Program-made: the position numbers and the translations under genes
NCBI GenBank assembly: GCA_015680685.1
Contig: MNCI01008931.1
Location: forward strand, 56,626-120,625
Reading direction: 5' to 3'
Origin: Gnetum montanum
Taxonomy: Eukaryota > Streptophyta > Gnetopsida > Gnetales > Gnetaceae
DNA length: 64,000 bases
Part shown: positions 10,305 to 21,469 of the stretch, piece by piece
Position numbering within the stretch: position 1 is the stretch's first letter
How the letters are laid out: every line of letters begins with the position of its first letter
The notes under the pieces: model-generated
What the model saw: only the letters and a program-made list of their open reading frames with translations
Databases searched by the model: none
Told to the model about the DNA's origin: nothing

Positions 10305-10733
10305 TGTTGCACTTATAACCTAGAACTAGAAAATAAATTCACTTATGCAACTATTGACAGCAAATAAATATGAAACAAGAGACAGATTTATGTGAAAAAA
10401 CCCTTCAATGTGAAGGGAAACAACCACGAGAAAGTAGACAAATTTTATTCTCAAGATATGGTTTTTCTTGCTACATCCTTCTCCTCTCTCTCTCTCCCCC
10501 CTTTAAATAGCCTTCAGCACAAAATTTTTGGCATTCAATCAACAAATTACATCAATCATCTCTAACAATTAAGGATAATGATCAGCCTAACTTAACTAAT
10601 TATTAATCACTAACAATTAATTATAACTAGTTACATTTCATCAATCTGACTAACTTAAACATGATCAAGAATTAATAGTTACAAATTTCTTGATTGGAAA
10701 TCAAGGAAAGGATTTTACTTTATTATCACAACA
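10305..10733 (-). repeat. 3' LTR of the Copia element
   Basis: On the minus strand the LTR starts TGTTGTGATAATA directly after a purine-rich GAGTAGGAGG and ends GTGCAACA, giving a perfect 5-bp TGTTG/CAACA inverted terminus (429 bp). A TATA-like TATTTAAA lies in the middle, with a (GA)n run just downstream. The other LTR is not visible, so the boundaries rest on the TG...CA ends and on position after RNase H. Confidence 0.7.
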
Positions 10734-10759
10734 ACCTCCTACTCGAAGTCAATTCTACT

Positions 10760-11510
10760 CTACTTTCCAACTTCCTTATTAAGTCAATCCCATCTTCATC
10801 TTGCAAAACATTGTAGTTTTTTTTCTACAAAAACAACTTTTGTTAGCATATCAACTACATTATCATCTACATGCACCTTCTTCGCTTCCAAAGTCTTTTC
10901 TTCAATTGCTTGTCTTACGAAATGATACCTATCAACCTAACTTAACTGACTATCAATTACAAACAATTAATACAATTAGTTACATTTCATTAATCTCATT
11001 GACTTATGTGATACCTTACATCTATGTGCTTAGTATTTGCATGATATGCAACATTTTTTGCCAAGAACATAGCACTTTTATTATTATATAACAAATCATA
11101 AGATTTTTGTTTCAAGCCCAACTTATCCAAGAAACTCCACAACTATATCATCTTTTTGCATGCCTCTAACAATGCTACATATTTTGATTTTGTACCAAAC
11201 AACACAACAACATTTTGTAGCCTAAACATCCAACAGGTGGCTCCTCCTTTGAGAATAAATATGTATTCTGATGTAGATTTTTTTTATCAAGATCAACTCC
11301 ATTATCTACATCTACATATTCAACAAATTCTAGATTAGAACCACCAAACCAAAAGCAATGGAAATTTATACCTTTTAAATAACAAAGGATCCATTTAATA
11401 GCATTCCAATGCTTTATACCAAGGTTGCTTATGTATCTACTTACAACACCCACTATATAAGAAATATCTAGTCTTGTATAGACCATAGCATACATTAAAC
11501 TTCCCACAAC
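10760..11510 (-). pseudogene. Copia RNase H domain with an 86-bp insertion
   Basis: The minus strand reads VGSLMYAMVYTRLDISYIVG, then VVSRYISN, HWNAIKWILCYLKG, CWMFRLQN, NTKHIDVRYH and FVRQ. These are the standard Copia RT-connection/RNase H landmarks (the GSLMY, R-DI, W---K---RYLK and KHI-RYH blocks). RNase H removes the RNA strand after reverse transcription. After KHIDVRYH the frame is broken by 86 bp (10,931-11,016) derived from LTR-like sequence; then reading resumes with RQAIEEKTL-like sequence to about 10,760. Confidence 0.8.
10931..11016. other. 86-bp insertion copied from the nearby LTR
   Basis: The insertion is flanked by an 8-bp duplication, TGATACCT (10,923-10,930 and 11,009-11,016). 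Its body (10,936-11,006) resembles 10,583-10,655 of the element's own LTR: both begin CCTAACTTAACT and both contain TAGTTACATTTCAT. It splits the conserved RYHF motif of RNase H. Confidence 0.75.
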
Positions 11511-11519
11511 TAACTAATA

Positions 11520-12280
11520 TGGGATAACTTCCTTTTCACCATTAGTCTTAGAGAAATCTTCCTTGGATAGCTTGAGGTGTGATGTTAAGAGAGTAATTAC
11601 AAGTTTTGCTGAAGCCATGTTGAACTAATACAATACTTTATTGATATACTTTTCTTGGCTTAACCATAACTTCCTTTGCATTCTATCCCTCTGTGTTTTC
11701 ACACCCAAGACCTATCTAGTGACACCCAGATCTTTCATTGCAAACTTCTTTGACAAATTAGATTTTAAATTCTTGATTTTAGCTAAATCATTACTAGCAA
11801 CCTGCATATCATCAACATATAATACAAAATCATAAATTTACTTGATATGCTACCCCTAAAATAAACACAATGATCAACTTCATACCTAACAAATTCTAGT
11901 TCATATATAAACATTTCAAACTTCTTGTATCATTGTCTCAATGTTTGTTTCGGCCCATATAAGTTCCTTTTTAACCTACAAAGATAATCAAGTCATTGCT
12001 AATCCACATAGCCTTCTAGTTGTTCCATATATACCTCTTCTTCTAGATATCCATGCAAAAATAATGTTTTCACATCTAATTGTTCAAATTTCAAATCAAA
12101 ACAAGCTACCAATGATAATATGATCCAAATTAAGGCATGTATTACAACAAGAAAGAAAGGTTCATCACCCAAAGCCACAATGGTCATCCTAACAAGTGGG
12201 ATTCTAGAAGGGTTGGTGGATGAGTAAAAATCTAACCTCTTCAAGTGGCTACACCCAGGCTTCAAGCTAGGTCTTCAACT
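11520..12280 (-). pseudogene. Copia reverse transcriptase domain
   Basis: Minus-strand Copia RT. It contains SLVACFDLKFEQLDVKTLFL (the family's QLDVKTAFL block with the first catalytic Asp), then HGYLEEEVYMEQLEGYV, then CRLKRNLYGPKQTLRQ, and LYVDDM with the YVDD catalytic box intact at 11,808-11,819. Downstream blocks such as MKDLG and SQEKYINKVL fit the family. A few stops and a frame change interrupt it. The segment 11,961-12,009 is the source of the identical 49-bp patch in the LINE at 6.39 kb. Confidence 0.87.
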
Positions 12281-12579
12281 TAAGCAACAAGCACCTTACC
12301 ATCACTCCAAATGATGGTGCCTTTTACAACAATAGAGAATATTTCTGAAAAATCAATACCCTCTTTGTGTATACCCTTTTGCCATCATCCCAACTTTGTA
12401 TCTTTTTGATTGATTAGCTTTACTTTTGATTTTAAACAACCATTTATTTTTCAAGGCTTTCTTACTAGGTAGAAGAGAAAGCAACTCCTAGGTCTAATTT
12501 TGTTTTAGTGAATTCATCTCTTCATCCATGGCTAACTTCCAAAGTTTCTAATCTAAACTTTACAAAGCTTCCTGAAAAT

Positions 12580-13660
12580 TTTATGGTTCACCATTTTCAA
12601 TATAAAAAAACACCATGTAAACTTGGAGAATACCTGTTGGGAGGCCTATTAATGAGGGTAGATTTTGAAACCCGATGTTGGGATGTTTCACCAATGCTTT
12701 TTTCATAGTGCTCACCTTCATCATCTTGTACTCGCTCTTCATTGTCTTCACAACCATATGTGTCCTCATCCATAGAGTTTGACATTTGAGATGACTATTG
12801 ATTTTGTATCTATTGCAATGATTGCTTTGAAATAATAGAGGATATAACAATTTTTACTTGTTATTTCTTTTCTTCTAACTATTCAAGTTATACATACATG
12901 ACATTTTCATTAAAATAAATATCTCTACTTGTCAATGTTCCCATAATTTGTATCCTCTATCATCACCTCCATAGCCTACAAAATCCATTTTTGTTTTGTA
13001 TCTTCAAGTTTAGATCTATTTTCTTTAAGAATATATGCATATGCAATGAAACTCAAGGTTCTAAGATGGTTATAACTTATTTGCCTTCCACTCCATTCAA
13101 CCTTTAGTATTTTTCTAGCTAATGGTCCACTAGGAGATCTATTAATCAAAAACATAGTCATTTTACAACCTCATTCTAAAAATCTTTTGGTAATCTATAA
13201 TGCTTTAGCATGATTCAAATCCTATCCAGGATTGTTCTATTGTAGAGTTCAACAGTACCATTTTGTTGTGGTGTGCCAAGGACTATCCTTTCATGTTTGA
13301 TGCCTACTTCATAACATAGTTGCTCAAACGTATTTTAATAGAATTCTCCTCCATTATCAATGAGCAAACACTTAATCTTTCTATGGGTCTCATTTTCAAC
13401 CCTAACTTTAAACAATCTAAACATATTAATAGCCTAATCTTTGTTTTTTATAATATATAATCAACATTTTTGAGAATAATCATCAATAACGGTTATGAAG
13501 TAATAATGACCATTAAATGACATAGGATTGATAGGACCAACAATATCATAATGGATTAACTTTAAGCAACCATTCTTCCTTTAAAATTCATTTCTTGTAA
13601 AGGAAACTCTCTGACTTTTGAAAATAACATAATCTTCAGAAAATGAAAGTGCAACTAAAG
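12580..13660 (-). pseudogene. Copia integrase core and linker
   Basis: The minus strand shows HYDIVGPI (first catalytic Asp), VIDDYS, LLIDNGGEFY (second Asp) and GTPQQNGTVELYNRTILDRI (catalytic Glu), then INRSPSGPLARKILKVEWSG. This is a complete DDE signature of Copia integrase, which inserts the cDNA into the chromosome. Stops interrupt between blocks. The linker to RT (about 12,580-12,850) ends with ENGEP, as expected at the integrase-RT border of Copia polyproteins. Confidence 0.83.
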
Positions 13661-13679
13661 AAAATTTCGGAATAAGGTT

Positions 13680-14150
13680 TTCATATTGCAATACCTTTAT
13701 TACTTTTTTGCTCAAGTGTCATACCCTACAATGCAAAAACTAAATATTTTCATTAGGGTACTTTTTTGTCATGGTATGCCCATTTGCCCAAGTTCCTTTT
13801 AATACATACAAAGAGCTGCTTTTTCTCTCCTTTTAGGACAGTCATAGTTCTTTTTGTTATCATCCAAGAGTCTTCTCCCAATATAGTTTTGCAACGAACA
13901 ACATCTAATTGTCCTATTGAAATCAAATTTATTTTAAAATGCAGTACATACCTAACATTTCAAAGAGTTAAATGTCTTCCATCTTTTTGCTAGATCAACA
14001 CATCTCTAGTACCTTTGATTGGACACTCAAGTGATGCTCCAAAATCTATTATCCATTCATCATATTGATAAAACTTACCTCTAAACAAAGTATTATCAAA
14101 ATTTATCAAAGTTATACCAACTTCACCATTACTTTGGTTACCCAATGACT
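13680..14150 (-). pseudogene. Copia protease and pre-integrase region
   Basis: The minus strand reads WIIDFGASLECPIKG near 14,010-14,055, where Copia proteases have W-(I/L)DSGAS; the catalytic Asp is kept but Ser has become Phe. It continues with NVRYVL, KINLISIGQLD and GRRLLDD-like sequence, and leads into the GAG-pre-integrase zinc region ahead of integrase. The protease cleaves the polyprotein. Stops are present. Confidence 0.72.
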
Positions 14151-14750
14151 CTTAGGAAGTAGCCTTCTTTTTTCTTGCTCCTTTTCTCCTTTAGAACACG
14201 ACAGTTTCTTTTCAAATGATCAACCTTATGACAACACCAACAACCTCTTTCTTTGCTTTGTGAATGTGGCCTACTTTTGCTTCTGGCACCATCTCTACCT
14301 CAAGTTTCTCACTATTGTGAACTTTATCTATTTTCAACATTTAAAGCCTCTAGTCTAGATGATGTTGATTGCATAGTCACCTTTCTCTTCTCAGCATCCA
14401 ACAAGGATGCAACAATAGTGTCAAAATCCAATGTTACACATGCTCCCAACTGGAGGAGAAGATACCAGCCATAATTATTTAACTTTATCATCCAACACTA
14501 CACTACGTTCAGTGCATTCAGCTACGAAAAACAACTGTTAAATTCAGAGAGATGTTGAGCCACTATACTATTCTCTTTCATCTTCAACTTGAAAAGAACA
14601 TCTGTAAGAACACCAATACGAGAATTCCAGCTTTAACCCATAGTTCAAATTCGTTGAAATTTGGAATAACAAGAACTTTGAAATCGTCTACGTCTCCCAT
14701 GGCTGTCAGAATGCGCGTAGAAAGTCGTTAAGGAGATTTACTCACTTCTA
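14150..14750 (-). pseudogene. Copia gag with intact zinc knuckle
   Basis: The frame opens at an ATG at 14,700 (minus): MGDVDDFKVLVIPNFNEF, followed by LKMKEN, VAQHLSEFNS and TLDFDTIVASLLDAEKRK, the pattern of UBN2-type Copia gag (KMKEG-S---HL-EF, then T---V---LL-EE-R). A zinc knuckle CWCCHKVDHLKRNC at 14,201-14,242 matches CX2CX4HX4C completely. Gag forms the particle and its knuckle binds the element RNA. Frame changes occur around 14,460-14,560. Confidence 0.75.
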
Positions 14751-15720
14751 GGCAAGAATAAAACGTAACCTAAATAAAATTCGAAATTTTAACGATTTTC
14801 ACCCACCAAAGCTGATTCAATTCAGAAGCCAGCCAGACGTCTCTGAAATAAAGATATAGAATCAACTGGGATTTACCCGTCCTAAACATACAAAGCTCCC
14901 AAAGATCATCTAGCTTTGGTACCTTGCGATGATGAACAACTCCTGAGGAGTCCCAACGCCTTAACGTTCCAGGTTCCAGCTCGTTCTCGTTTCTCTAAAC
15001 ATTCAAAATCCAAGTACGGTAGCATAAGCCTAAAGACGGATGTCTTTCTGATCTTATCCATGGTTAGCGTAATCTATAAGCTTTGACTAAATCTCTTTGC
15101 GTTTGAGCCTTTTTTAGACCTTTTGAATGGAAATTTTCTTATTGAAAAGAACTAAGAAGGGAGATTGGTAGCAAAATAGGGCGCAATATCAGGGACATCC
15201 TGCATCAAATAATCCATAAGCTTTTGCTATTCTTTACGATCATGTTTTCAAGTTTAAAAAATGGTCTTGGTAGTCTAAGAAACTTATTTCTGAAAAAATC
15301 AAATAATAGTATTTGATGGACACATGTAATTGATTTTGGCCTCAAATAATCATAAAAAGTCCATTTACGTGAAAAGAATGGGCAAAACAAACCTATCCCC
15401 AAGAGATGTATTTTAGCCCTACTCATTTATAAGTGGGTGCTCTTTCTTTGCTATGTATTAAGGAAGATTTTGATGATGAACAAAGCAACTTTTAATGATT
15501 GATGATTTCAAGTGTTATTGATGATTGATAATTCAGATTAATAATCTCAACAAAAACTCATTACTCTTTCATCATTCTTTCTTTCTCACCATTCTCTTCA
15601 TCATTCTCATTAAATTTCATCAATTTCATCACCTGAAATCAATTCTAAAAGATCAACTAAAGTTGAATACAAGACTAAAGTTAAATTTTGTAAGCTTGGG
15701 CCAAGAATCAAAAAATTTCT
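14751..15720. other. Unassigned sequence right of the Copia gag
   Basis: This should hold the Copia 5' leader and LTR, but I find neither the LTR sequence of 10,305-10,733 nor a tRNA-Met-type primer site. A minus-strand frame at 15,205-15,426 (73 codons) has no recognisable motif. Nothing else can be supported. Confidence 0.4.
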
Positions 15721-15965
15721 AAGTTCATCACGACTCATGGTTAGTTCGTGGAGTAAAGAACATGACTCCTAATCCATCTTGATGACTCGAGGTGAATTTT
15801 AAAAGAATGTTTCTTAGACCACGACTTGTGGTTAGGTCATGGTGAATACCATGATCTATGTTTGACTCATGGTATAAACATTTTTTATTAGGTCTATGTC
15901 ATAACTTGACCACAACCTATGATGAGATCATAGTCAGCCAAAAATTCAATTTTAAAGAGAATTTT
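15720..15965. repeat. Hairpin-like CATGACTCATGGTT repeats
   Basis: Several imperfect copies of a motif around CA(T/C)GACT-(A/G)TGGTT, with inverted halves such as CACGA...TCGTG (15,730-15,752) and ACCACGACT...GGTCATGGT (about 15,820-15,843). It resembles the short palindromic clusters seen upstream of TATA boxes in the LTRs of this window, so it may be the U3 of an unidentified LTR. Bases 15,950-16,600 downstream have a few short frames and no recognised domain. Confidence 0.45.
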
Positions 15966-16885
15966 AAAAATTCTAAAAAAGCCTATTCATCTACTATTCC
16001 AACAAAGTGGTATTGGAACAAAGGTCATAATCTAAGAAATTAAATAATTCATGATAAGTAGCAATTAAGAAATTCCAAAAGAGTATCCACTTGTCTTCAA
16101 TGGCACATAAGATTTTAGGCTTTGGAACAACATGATAAAGGGTCTCCTTGAAATCTATAATGCTTAGGAAATTGCTAAATCTAGATTTAATGATAGTTTC
16201 ACAATAATCAAATCAAAAAGGGATGACTCCCTTGTACTAACTCAATTGATGACCATGAAAGAAAGAAGAAGCAACACTTCTAATGAGTGGTAGAGAATTT
16301 CAACACATAACCATAGAAGTCACAAGTGTTCATGTGCGACCAAATTATAATCTATGAATGGACAATATAAGTATACTAGTGAGTTAACAATAAGTTCATG
16401 ATCATTGTCTTTCCACTTAGAGTTAATGAGGTGCAAAAGGTATGGCTTAACTCTTAGTGAGGTATATGAGAAAATGATGTTGTTGTCTCTTAAATGTAAT
16501 AAAGGTGAACATAGTGAAAATGAATGTAAATTCTACCTCTAAGTATAATGAAACTGTAAAGCTATTCTAGCTTATGAAGATAAGTATTAATTCCAAGCTT
16601 TTAGTACACATCTTGGATTGATGTAGTTGTTACTAGGATTACCAAGTAACTTTACTACTGAGCGAATCAAGCAAGCTCACTATTGGGTTACCAAACAATT
16701 ACATTTTATGCTCAAAACTAGTTGTACTTATTGTTAATAAACATTGGAATATTAAATGACATAGTAAAAGTAAACAACATAGGAAAGTAAATCTATTCTA
16801 TGTAATATGTTGCAATGCTAAAAACCAATCTCGATCTTTATTGCTAATAAAACTTGATATGTCAAGTACCTAAGTTGTATGGATA
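15966..16885. other. Unassigned sequence; contains motifs of the Gypsy LTR in inverse orientation
   Basis: Short plus-strand frames (for example around SLEIYNAQEIAKSRFND near 16,150-16,200) suggest a decayed coding region, but no domain is recognised. At 16,632-16,700 the strings ACTAGGATTACCAAG and CACTATTGGGTTACCAA are reverse complements of motifs in the adjacent Gypsy LTR (CTTGGTAATCCTAGT, TTGGTAATCCCAATAGTG). Confidence 0.35.
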
Positions 16886-17811
16886 TGATGATAGATGTTA
16901 TCATACTTGTCAAGTGTATCAATCGGTTGAAATATCACAAATGCTACATCATACCTACTATTTCATATCTACTATAACTTAGTTGTGTCGACGCATCCCC
17001 AATGATGTAGCCAAATTAGTCAATGCATCCCCATTGACACAATGTCTATATTTGCATATAAATATCCAAGCACCCACCACATATTTGGCATCATTTAATC
17101 AATAGTATAACCAAACCCTTGCAATTTTCTCCTGGGATCTTAGCAAATAGTTAGTGAGTGCCCGTAGAGTAGATTTGAGTCAATTGTACAACATCTTATT
17201 TGAGTGGCATTATACCTAGATACATTCCATGAATGACAATAAGATCAAGATTAAGTCATATTCATTGCAGCACTTTGACTTATAATAAGTTTACCTTCAA
17301 TGTAATTTACTTTCTATGTACTTAGTTTATTTTTACATTTCAATGCACATTAATCAATCGATGGAATGAGTACGATCAGTTTCGAGGTTAAACACGTATT
17401 TGCTTGGTAATCCTAGTAGTGTTATTGCCTAGTTTGCCCAATATCATTACACTTGGTAATCCCAATAGTGGATATGTGAGTTTAGGATATGTATGGCAAG
17501 CTAGGAATAGATACTTGTCGCCCTTAGAATAGTTTTAGATTTAATTTTATTATTAATTAAGTTAAATAATTATTTTCTATGTTATTAGTTAATTAGTTTA
17601 AGGCTCCAACAACATCAATAAGTATATGCCTCAATTTGGAGTAAACCATTTGTAATAAAGCTACCACTAGTTTAAGTGAGAAGACAATGACTTGTGATCC
17701 ATGCTTAACAATCTAGATACCACACTAGTTCCATCCATGAAATTTGACTAGATTGCATGTGAATGCTTGTGATTCGTATGGTTGGGTGTAGGGAATACCC
17801 ACTGCTCATCA
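16886..17811 (+). repeat. 5' LTR of Gypsy copy C
   Basis: The right end TCATCA at 17,811 is fixed by the primer site that follows. The left end is approximate: TGATG at 16,886 is chosen because copies A and B start TGATG. A TATA-like CATATAAATA lies at 17,055-17,064. It shares with the other LTRs GAGTGCCC after the TATA region, CTTGGTAATCC motifs and the terminal GGTTGGGTGTAGGG-AC...TCATCA. Confidence 0.65.
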
Positions 17812-17812
17812 T

Positions 17813-17830
17813 TAGCACCATTATTGGGGA
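17813..17830 (+). promoter_or_regulatory. Primer binding site (tRNA-Asp type, decayed), copy C
   Basis: TAGCACCATTATTGGGGA follows the LTR after one base. Against the tRNA-Asp-type site used by Athila elements (TGGCGCCGTTGCCGGGGA, established knowledge) 12 of 18 bases match, and all six differences are G-to-A or C-to-T. Confidence 0.65.
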
Positions 17831-18005
17831 TGTGTGGTAGTGATCTAGAATAGTTATATTATAAACAATCACACACCCATTATTAAATGAAATCATGTCT
17901 TCTTTACATAGGGTCGATAGTCCATCACATGATGAGAACATTGATAAGATAAAAAATAGGATTTATATTGAAGAGAATTGGAGTTAACCACTAAAAATAG
18001 GAGTC

Positions 18006-18920
18006 TTGTATCTTTATTTTGACCCTCACTATCAAAGACTACAGTCAGTTGTTGCAAACAACCCTAGAGGAGATAGAATAAGTCTTATAACAAGGAGTGC
18101 CTCAAAGCCTAGGACCTCCTACAAACCTAGAAGAGATGAACCAAGGGACCATAGCAAGAGATATAGAAGCCATGATGATTCTCCTAGTTCACCATCTTCC
18201 TCTTCATCTCCACTATCTAGTTTTGATGAAAATGAATATAGGTACGAAGCTAGAGCTCCACTAAGGGGTCAAGATAGAGGTAGAGAAAAGGATCAATGAT
18301 AAGATACAATTTATCAAATGCAACATAAATGAGATTATCACAATTAGACAAATACAAATAGAGATTATGACCATGAGATATTTATGACAATGAACCCTTG
18401 TTGGCTACTAGAAGCATGATATACATCAAGGAGGTAATTAGAATACCCCACAAGCATCAAAGGAAAAGCCACATCAAATGACTTGATATGAATAACATTC
18501 ATAAATTTGAAGGAGGCTATAATTCTAACCCGCAACATCATTTACAAGCCTTTCATGATGCCTACACTTTGCAAAATATTGAATGTAAGTGGTAAAAGCT
18601 TAAGCTTTTCTCTAGGATACTAATAGAAGGAGTTGAAAGTTGATATAGATCATTGGAACCAAATTTAATCCACTAGTGGTCTATAATGCTTGAGCTCTTC
18701 AATAACAAATACCAACCCTATTCAAGAATGTCCAATCTAAGAAAACAAATGCAAGGGTGGAAGTAAAAGAACCATGAATCCCTTAATGCAGCCTTGTGCA
18801 GATACTATTCTCTACTGTATAGATGCCTAGACCATGTATTTTCTCAAAAAGAATACCTTCGTCACATTATAGGTGGGTTTTGTAACAAAATGAGAGAGAC
18901 CCTTGGGATCTATGCCCAAG
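18006..18920 (+). pseudogene. Gypsy copy C gag, N-terminal part
   Basis: An arginine/serine-rich N-terminus (PRRDEPRDHSKRYRSHDD, then a poly-Ser stretch) stays open from 18,006 to 18,299. A capsid-like region follows at 18,490-18,918: MNNIHKFEGGYNSNPQHHLQ, FHDAYTLQNIE, LELFNNKYQ and LGIYAQ. The same blocks occur in A (20,000-20,440) and B (32,780-33,220). Stops lie mainly at Gln or Trp positions. The gag is interrupted at 18,920 by copy A. Confidence 0.7.
18916..18920 (+). repeat. Target-site duplication CCAAG, left
   Basis: CCAAG directly before the LTR start of copy A. The matching CCAAG is at 27,933-27,937 directly after its 3' LTR. Removing copy A and one CCAAG restores sequence collinear with copy B. 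Confidence 0.93.
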
Positions 18921-19145
18921 TGATGAGTCACCAAATAAGTGACCCAATATCGGACCCATGATATCGGACTCTTGATATTGGATACGCGATATCAAATGGG
19001 CCAAGCAACATCGAACACGAGATGTCAAAGCCTGTCTCATTGGCTATAAATAAGAGACAAGGGTGCTTGGTCTTGGGGGGTAATTTTTTTAGTTCCTTAG
19101 CCGAACTCTTGCAATTTTTCTACCCCAAAGTTAGAATTATTTTTC
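18921..19145 (+). repeat. 5' LTR of copy A, truncated
   Basis: Matches the first part of the 3' LTR (27,082-27,290): shared start TGATGAGTCACCAAATAAGT, shared TATA-like GGCTATAAATAAGAGA and shared CTTGGTCTTGGGGGGTAATT. After TTAGAATTATTT the sequence jumps into gag. The remaining 600 or so bases of LTR, the primer site and the leader are deleted. Confidence 0.88.
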
Positions 19146-19149
19146 TACC

Positions 19150-20990
19150 CTAGACTTTACCTTTATCCTCCACCAGGATGAACAATTGCGATGGCATGAT
19201 TTAGAAGGTAACATAGTGCTACCTCCCGATCGCTCAATCCTGAGCATGCTTCTTCGTGCTCTCACACGAATTGGTATGTAGCACCTACAGCTAGAGTACA
19301 TTGTGCATTAACAAGACTCGAGAGAGTATCAATCCATGAAGACCCAATGCTAGAGGGATCTACAACAGGACAGACATTACGAGTCCGTGAAAGGGAAGTG
19401 GTCTTAGGATGTCCTGTATGTCCTAAGTGAAAATGACAGTGGTGTACCTGTCTCGAGAGTTTTTCCACAAAACAATGTTTCTCTCTTTGACTAGTCAAGG
19501 AGATGAGTACCAGAATCTTCACTCAACTCTTCATAATCCAGGTTCTGGTACCAACAAACATAAAGGATCTAGAAAAGGAACACGAATGCATGACAATGAT
19601 AGACATTCCAATCGTAACCACGACTGAGGCCGCAACCACCGAAGAGAAGGTGATAAGCACTGTCATGGTGCCAATCCTCCTTCCTCTTCACCTTTATCAT
19701 CTTCTTCCCCCTCTCCTTTGAGATTTGAACATAGTTGCAAAGGGTGAGACCATGAGGACAATGGTAGGCAAAATAGAAATCACCAATAAAACAGTAGAGA
19801 AAGGGGGCCAAGGCATTCCAGAGAGACACATCACGAAAGAAGGGAGAGTAGGGAATAGCATAGGCATCATAGACACCATAGGCAGCATGATCATGATGAA
19901 CTTCTACTCGCCACCCAAAGTATGTTAAATATAATAGGGGCTGTTAGGATCCCAACAAGGCACTAGAAAGATAGTAGGGTAAAAAGACTAGACATGAATA
20001 ACATCCCATGATTTGAAGGAGGATACAATGCTGATCCTCAAAACCATTTACAAGAATTCCATGATGCATGTGCCTTGTAGAATATAGAAAATGAGTGGCA
20101 AAAGCTAAAGTTGTTTCCACGGAAACTAATCAAGGAAGCAGAAAGCTAGTACCAATCCTTAGAATTGGAATCCATTCATCGATGGAGTACCATGTTAGAG
20201 CTATTCAACAATAAGTACCAAATGTACTTTCGAGTGTCCAACTTGTGTAAGCAAATCCAAGGATGAAAACAAGGAGGACATGACCCTTGGATGCTGCCAT
20301 GGGCCAATATTCTTCATTATTACATCGTTGTCCTAGCCATGGTTACTCGCAAAAGGAACAACTATGTCATCTTGTAGATGGGCTTAGGTATGAAAAGCGA
20401 AGAACCCTTGGGACTTATGCCCAAGGAAGGCTATCTAAGCTCAAAGCCCATCAAATACAAAGATTGTTGGAGCAAGTTGCCGAGGAGTATAATAGAGATC
20501 CTTCCCTTTGAAAGAAGGAAATTAGATTTTGTGAGGATGAAGAAGAGTCACCACTTGAAGAGATGGTGAATAGAAAGACTTTGCCCATTCAAAAATTTGC
20601 GTTAGAAGTATTAGCAAAGGTGGATCAAATGTGGAACTTCCTACATGAAAAATTTCAAACTGTCCTAAAAATAGTAGAGGAGTCTAGAGAATAAAGTAGT
20701 CACCGAGAGAAAAGGAAAAAGAAAGAAGCTGAGTATGCATGTAACAAGGGTAAGGGCAAGGTTTCCATCATTCAAGAGGTTGTGGATTCGGATACAGACA
20801 ATGATGGTGGATGTGAGATATGCCAATATGACCATCCTAAAGGATGTTGCCCAGTTCTACAAGAGTTTAGGATGCATGCACCAAACCCATGGTTAAACAG
20901 ACGACAAACACCTAGAAGGTTATCTTATCCTCAAGGTAACCCAAGGCAGTTCCACCAATCCTTGACATATTATCTGAGTGGAGCTCCACC
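19150..20990 (+). pseudogene. Gypsy copy A gag
   Basis: The N-terminal part (19,150-19,400) aligns with copy B 31,990-32,160. The capsid-like region at 20,000-20,440 has FEGGYNADPQNHLQEFHDA, LELFNNKYQ and RTLGTYAQGRLSKLKAHQIQ. A C-terminal basic region precedes a zinc knuckle CEICQYDHPKGC at 20,812-20,847, spaced CX2CX3HX3C rather than the usual CX2CX4HX4C. Gag packages the element RNA. Stops and frame changes are frequent, and many are TAG or TAA at Gln positions. Confidence 0.75.
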
Positions 20991-21469
20991 ATAATCGAAT
21001 GAATAGTATCAATAGTGGCAATACCCACAATCATGGGAAATGCCACTACCACATCAACAGTACCCTTACTATCAACTTGACCCATACGGATATTATGTTT
21101 AGCAACTGATCTCTCCACATGACTCTACTAGTCACGTCGCTCTTCAGCCTCACTACTAGACCCTCGAGTACTATAGAACGTCTTCTTCTAGGAGTGATGC
21201 CCCACATATGTACTATCCTTCTCATATGTCTGCATCTCTTCCATCCTCGACTCCATTACCACTTGCTCCAACTATGCAGGATGAGCTTCCTGCCCAGTCA
21301 TAACAACGTAACGCTATAAGGGCTGTCAATCTTCAACCTACTGTTGGTTCAAACAACCGATCAAAGAAGAGACCTTTCTTTAGAACCAAGAGTTCAACCA
21401 AGTCTTTACAACCACAAGTGGCTAATTATCTAAACGACTCATCATCATTTGAATCTTTGGAGCTTCCTT

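Larger units (their letters stand above)
10305..14750 (-). mobile_element. Copia LTR retrotransposon (decayed), minus strand
   Basis: Minus-strand Copia element with the canonical order gag, protease, integrase, RT, RNase H and a 3' LTR (10,305-10,733). It is the best preserved pol of the window: protease Asp, integrase D, D, E and the RT YVDD box can all still be read, although stops and frameshifts remain. The 5' LTR expected to the right of 14.75 kb was not found, so the right side is truncated or replaced. A 5-bp AATAG precedes the left LTR, but its partner is missing. Confidence 0.88.
16886..18920 (+). mobile_element. Gypsy copy C (Athila-like), 5' half
   Basis: Left half of an old Athila-like Gypsy element: LTR (about 16,886-17,811), primer binding site (17,813-17,830), leader and N-terminal gag. 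It stops at 18,920 in ...GGGATCTATGCCCAAG, where copy A has inserted, and resumes at 27,933. Copy B reads straight through the same sequence (33,195-33,225), which proves the interruption. Its gag segment contains LNNKYQ-like and GIYAQ blocks shared with A and B. Confidence 0.8.

Noticed and set aside
15205-15426. Minus-strand 73-codon frame that looked organelle-like (aromatic and basic residues)
   Set aside because: No specific chloroplast or mitochondrial protein could be recognised, and AT-rich DNA gives such frames by chance.
14751-15720. Search for the 5' LTR of the minus-strand Copia element
   Set aside because: No stretch resembles the LTR at 10,305-10,733 and no tRNA-Met-type primer site was seen, so no LTR is called.
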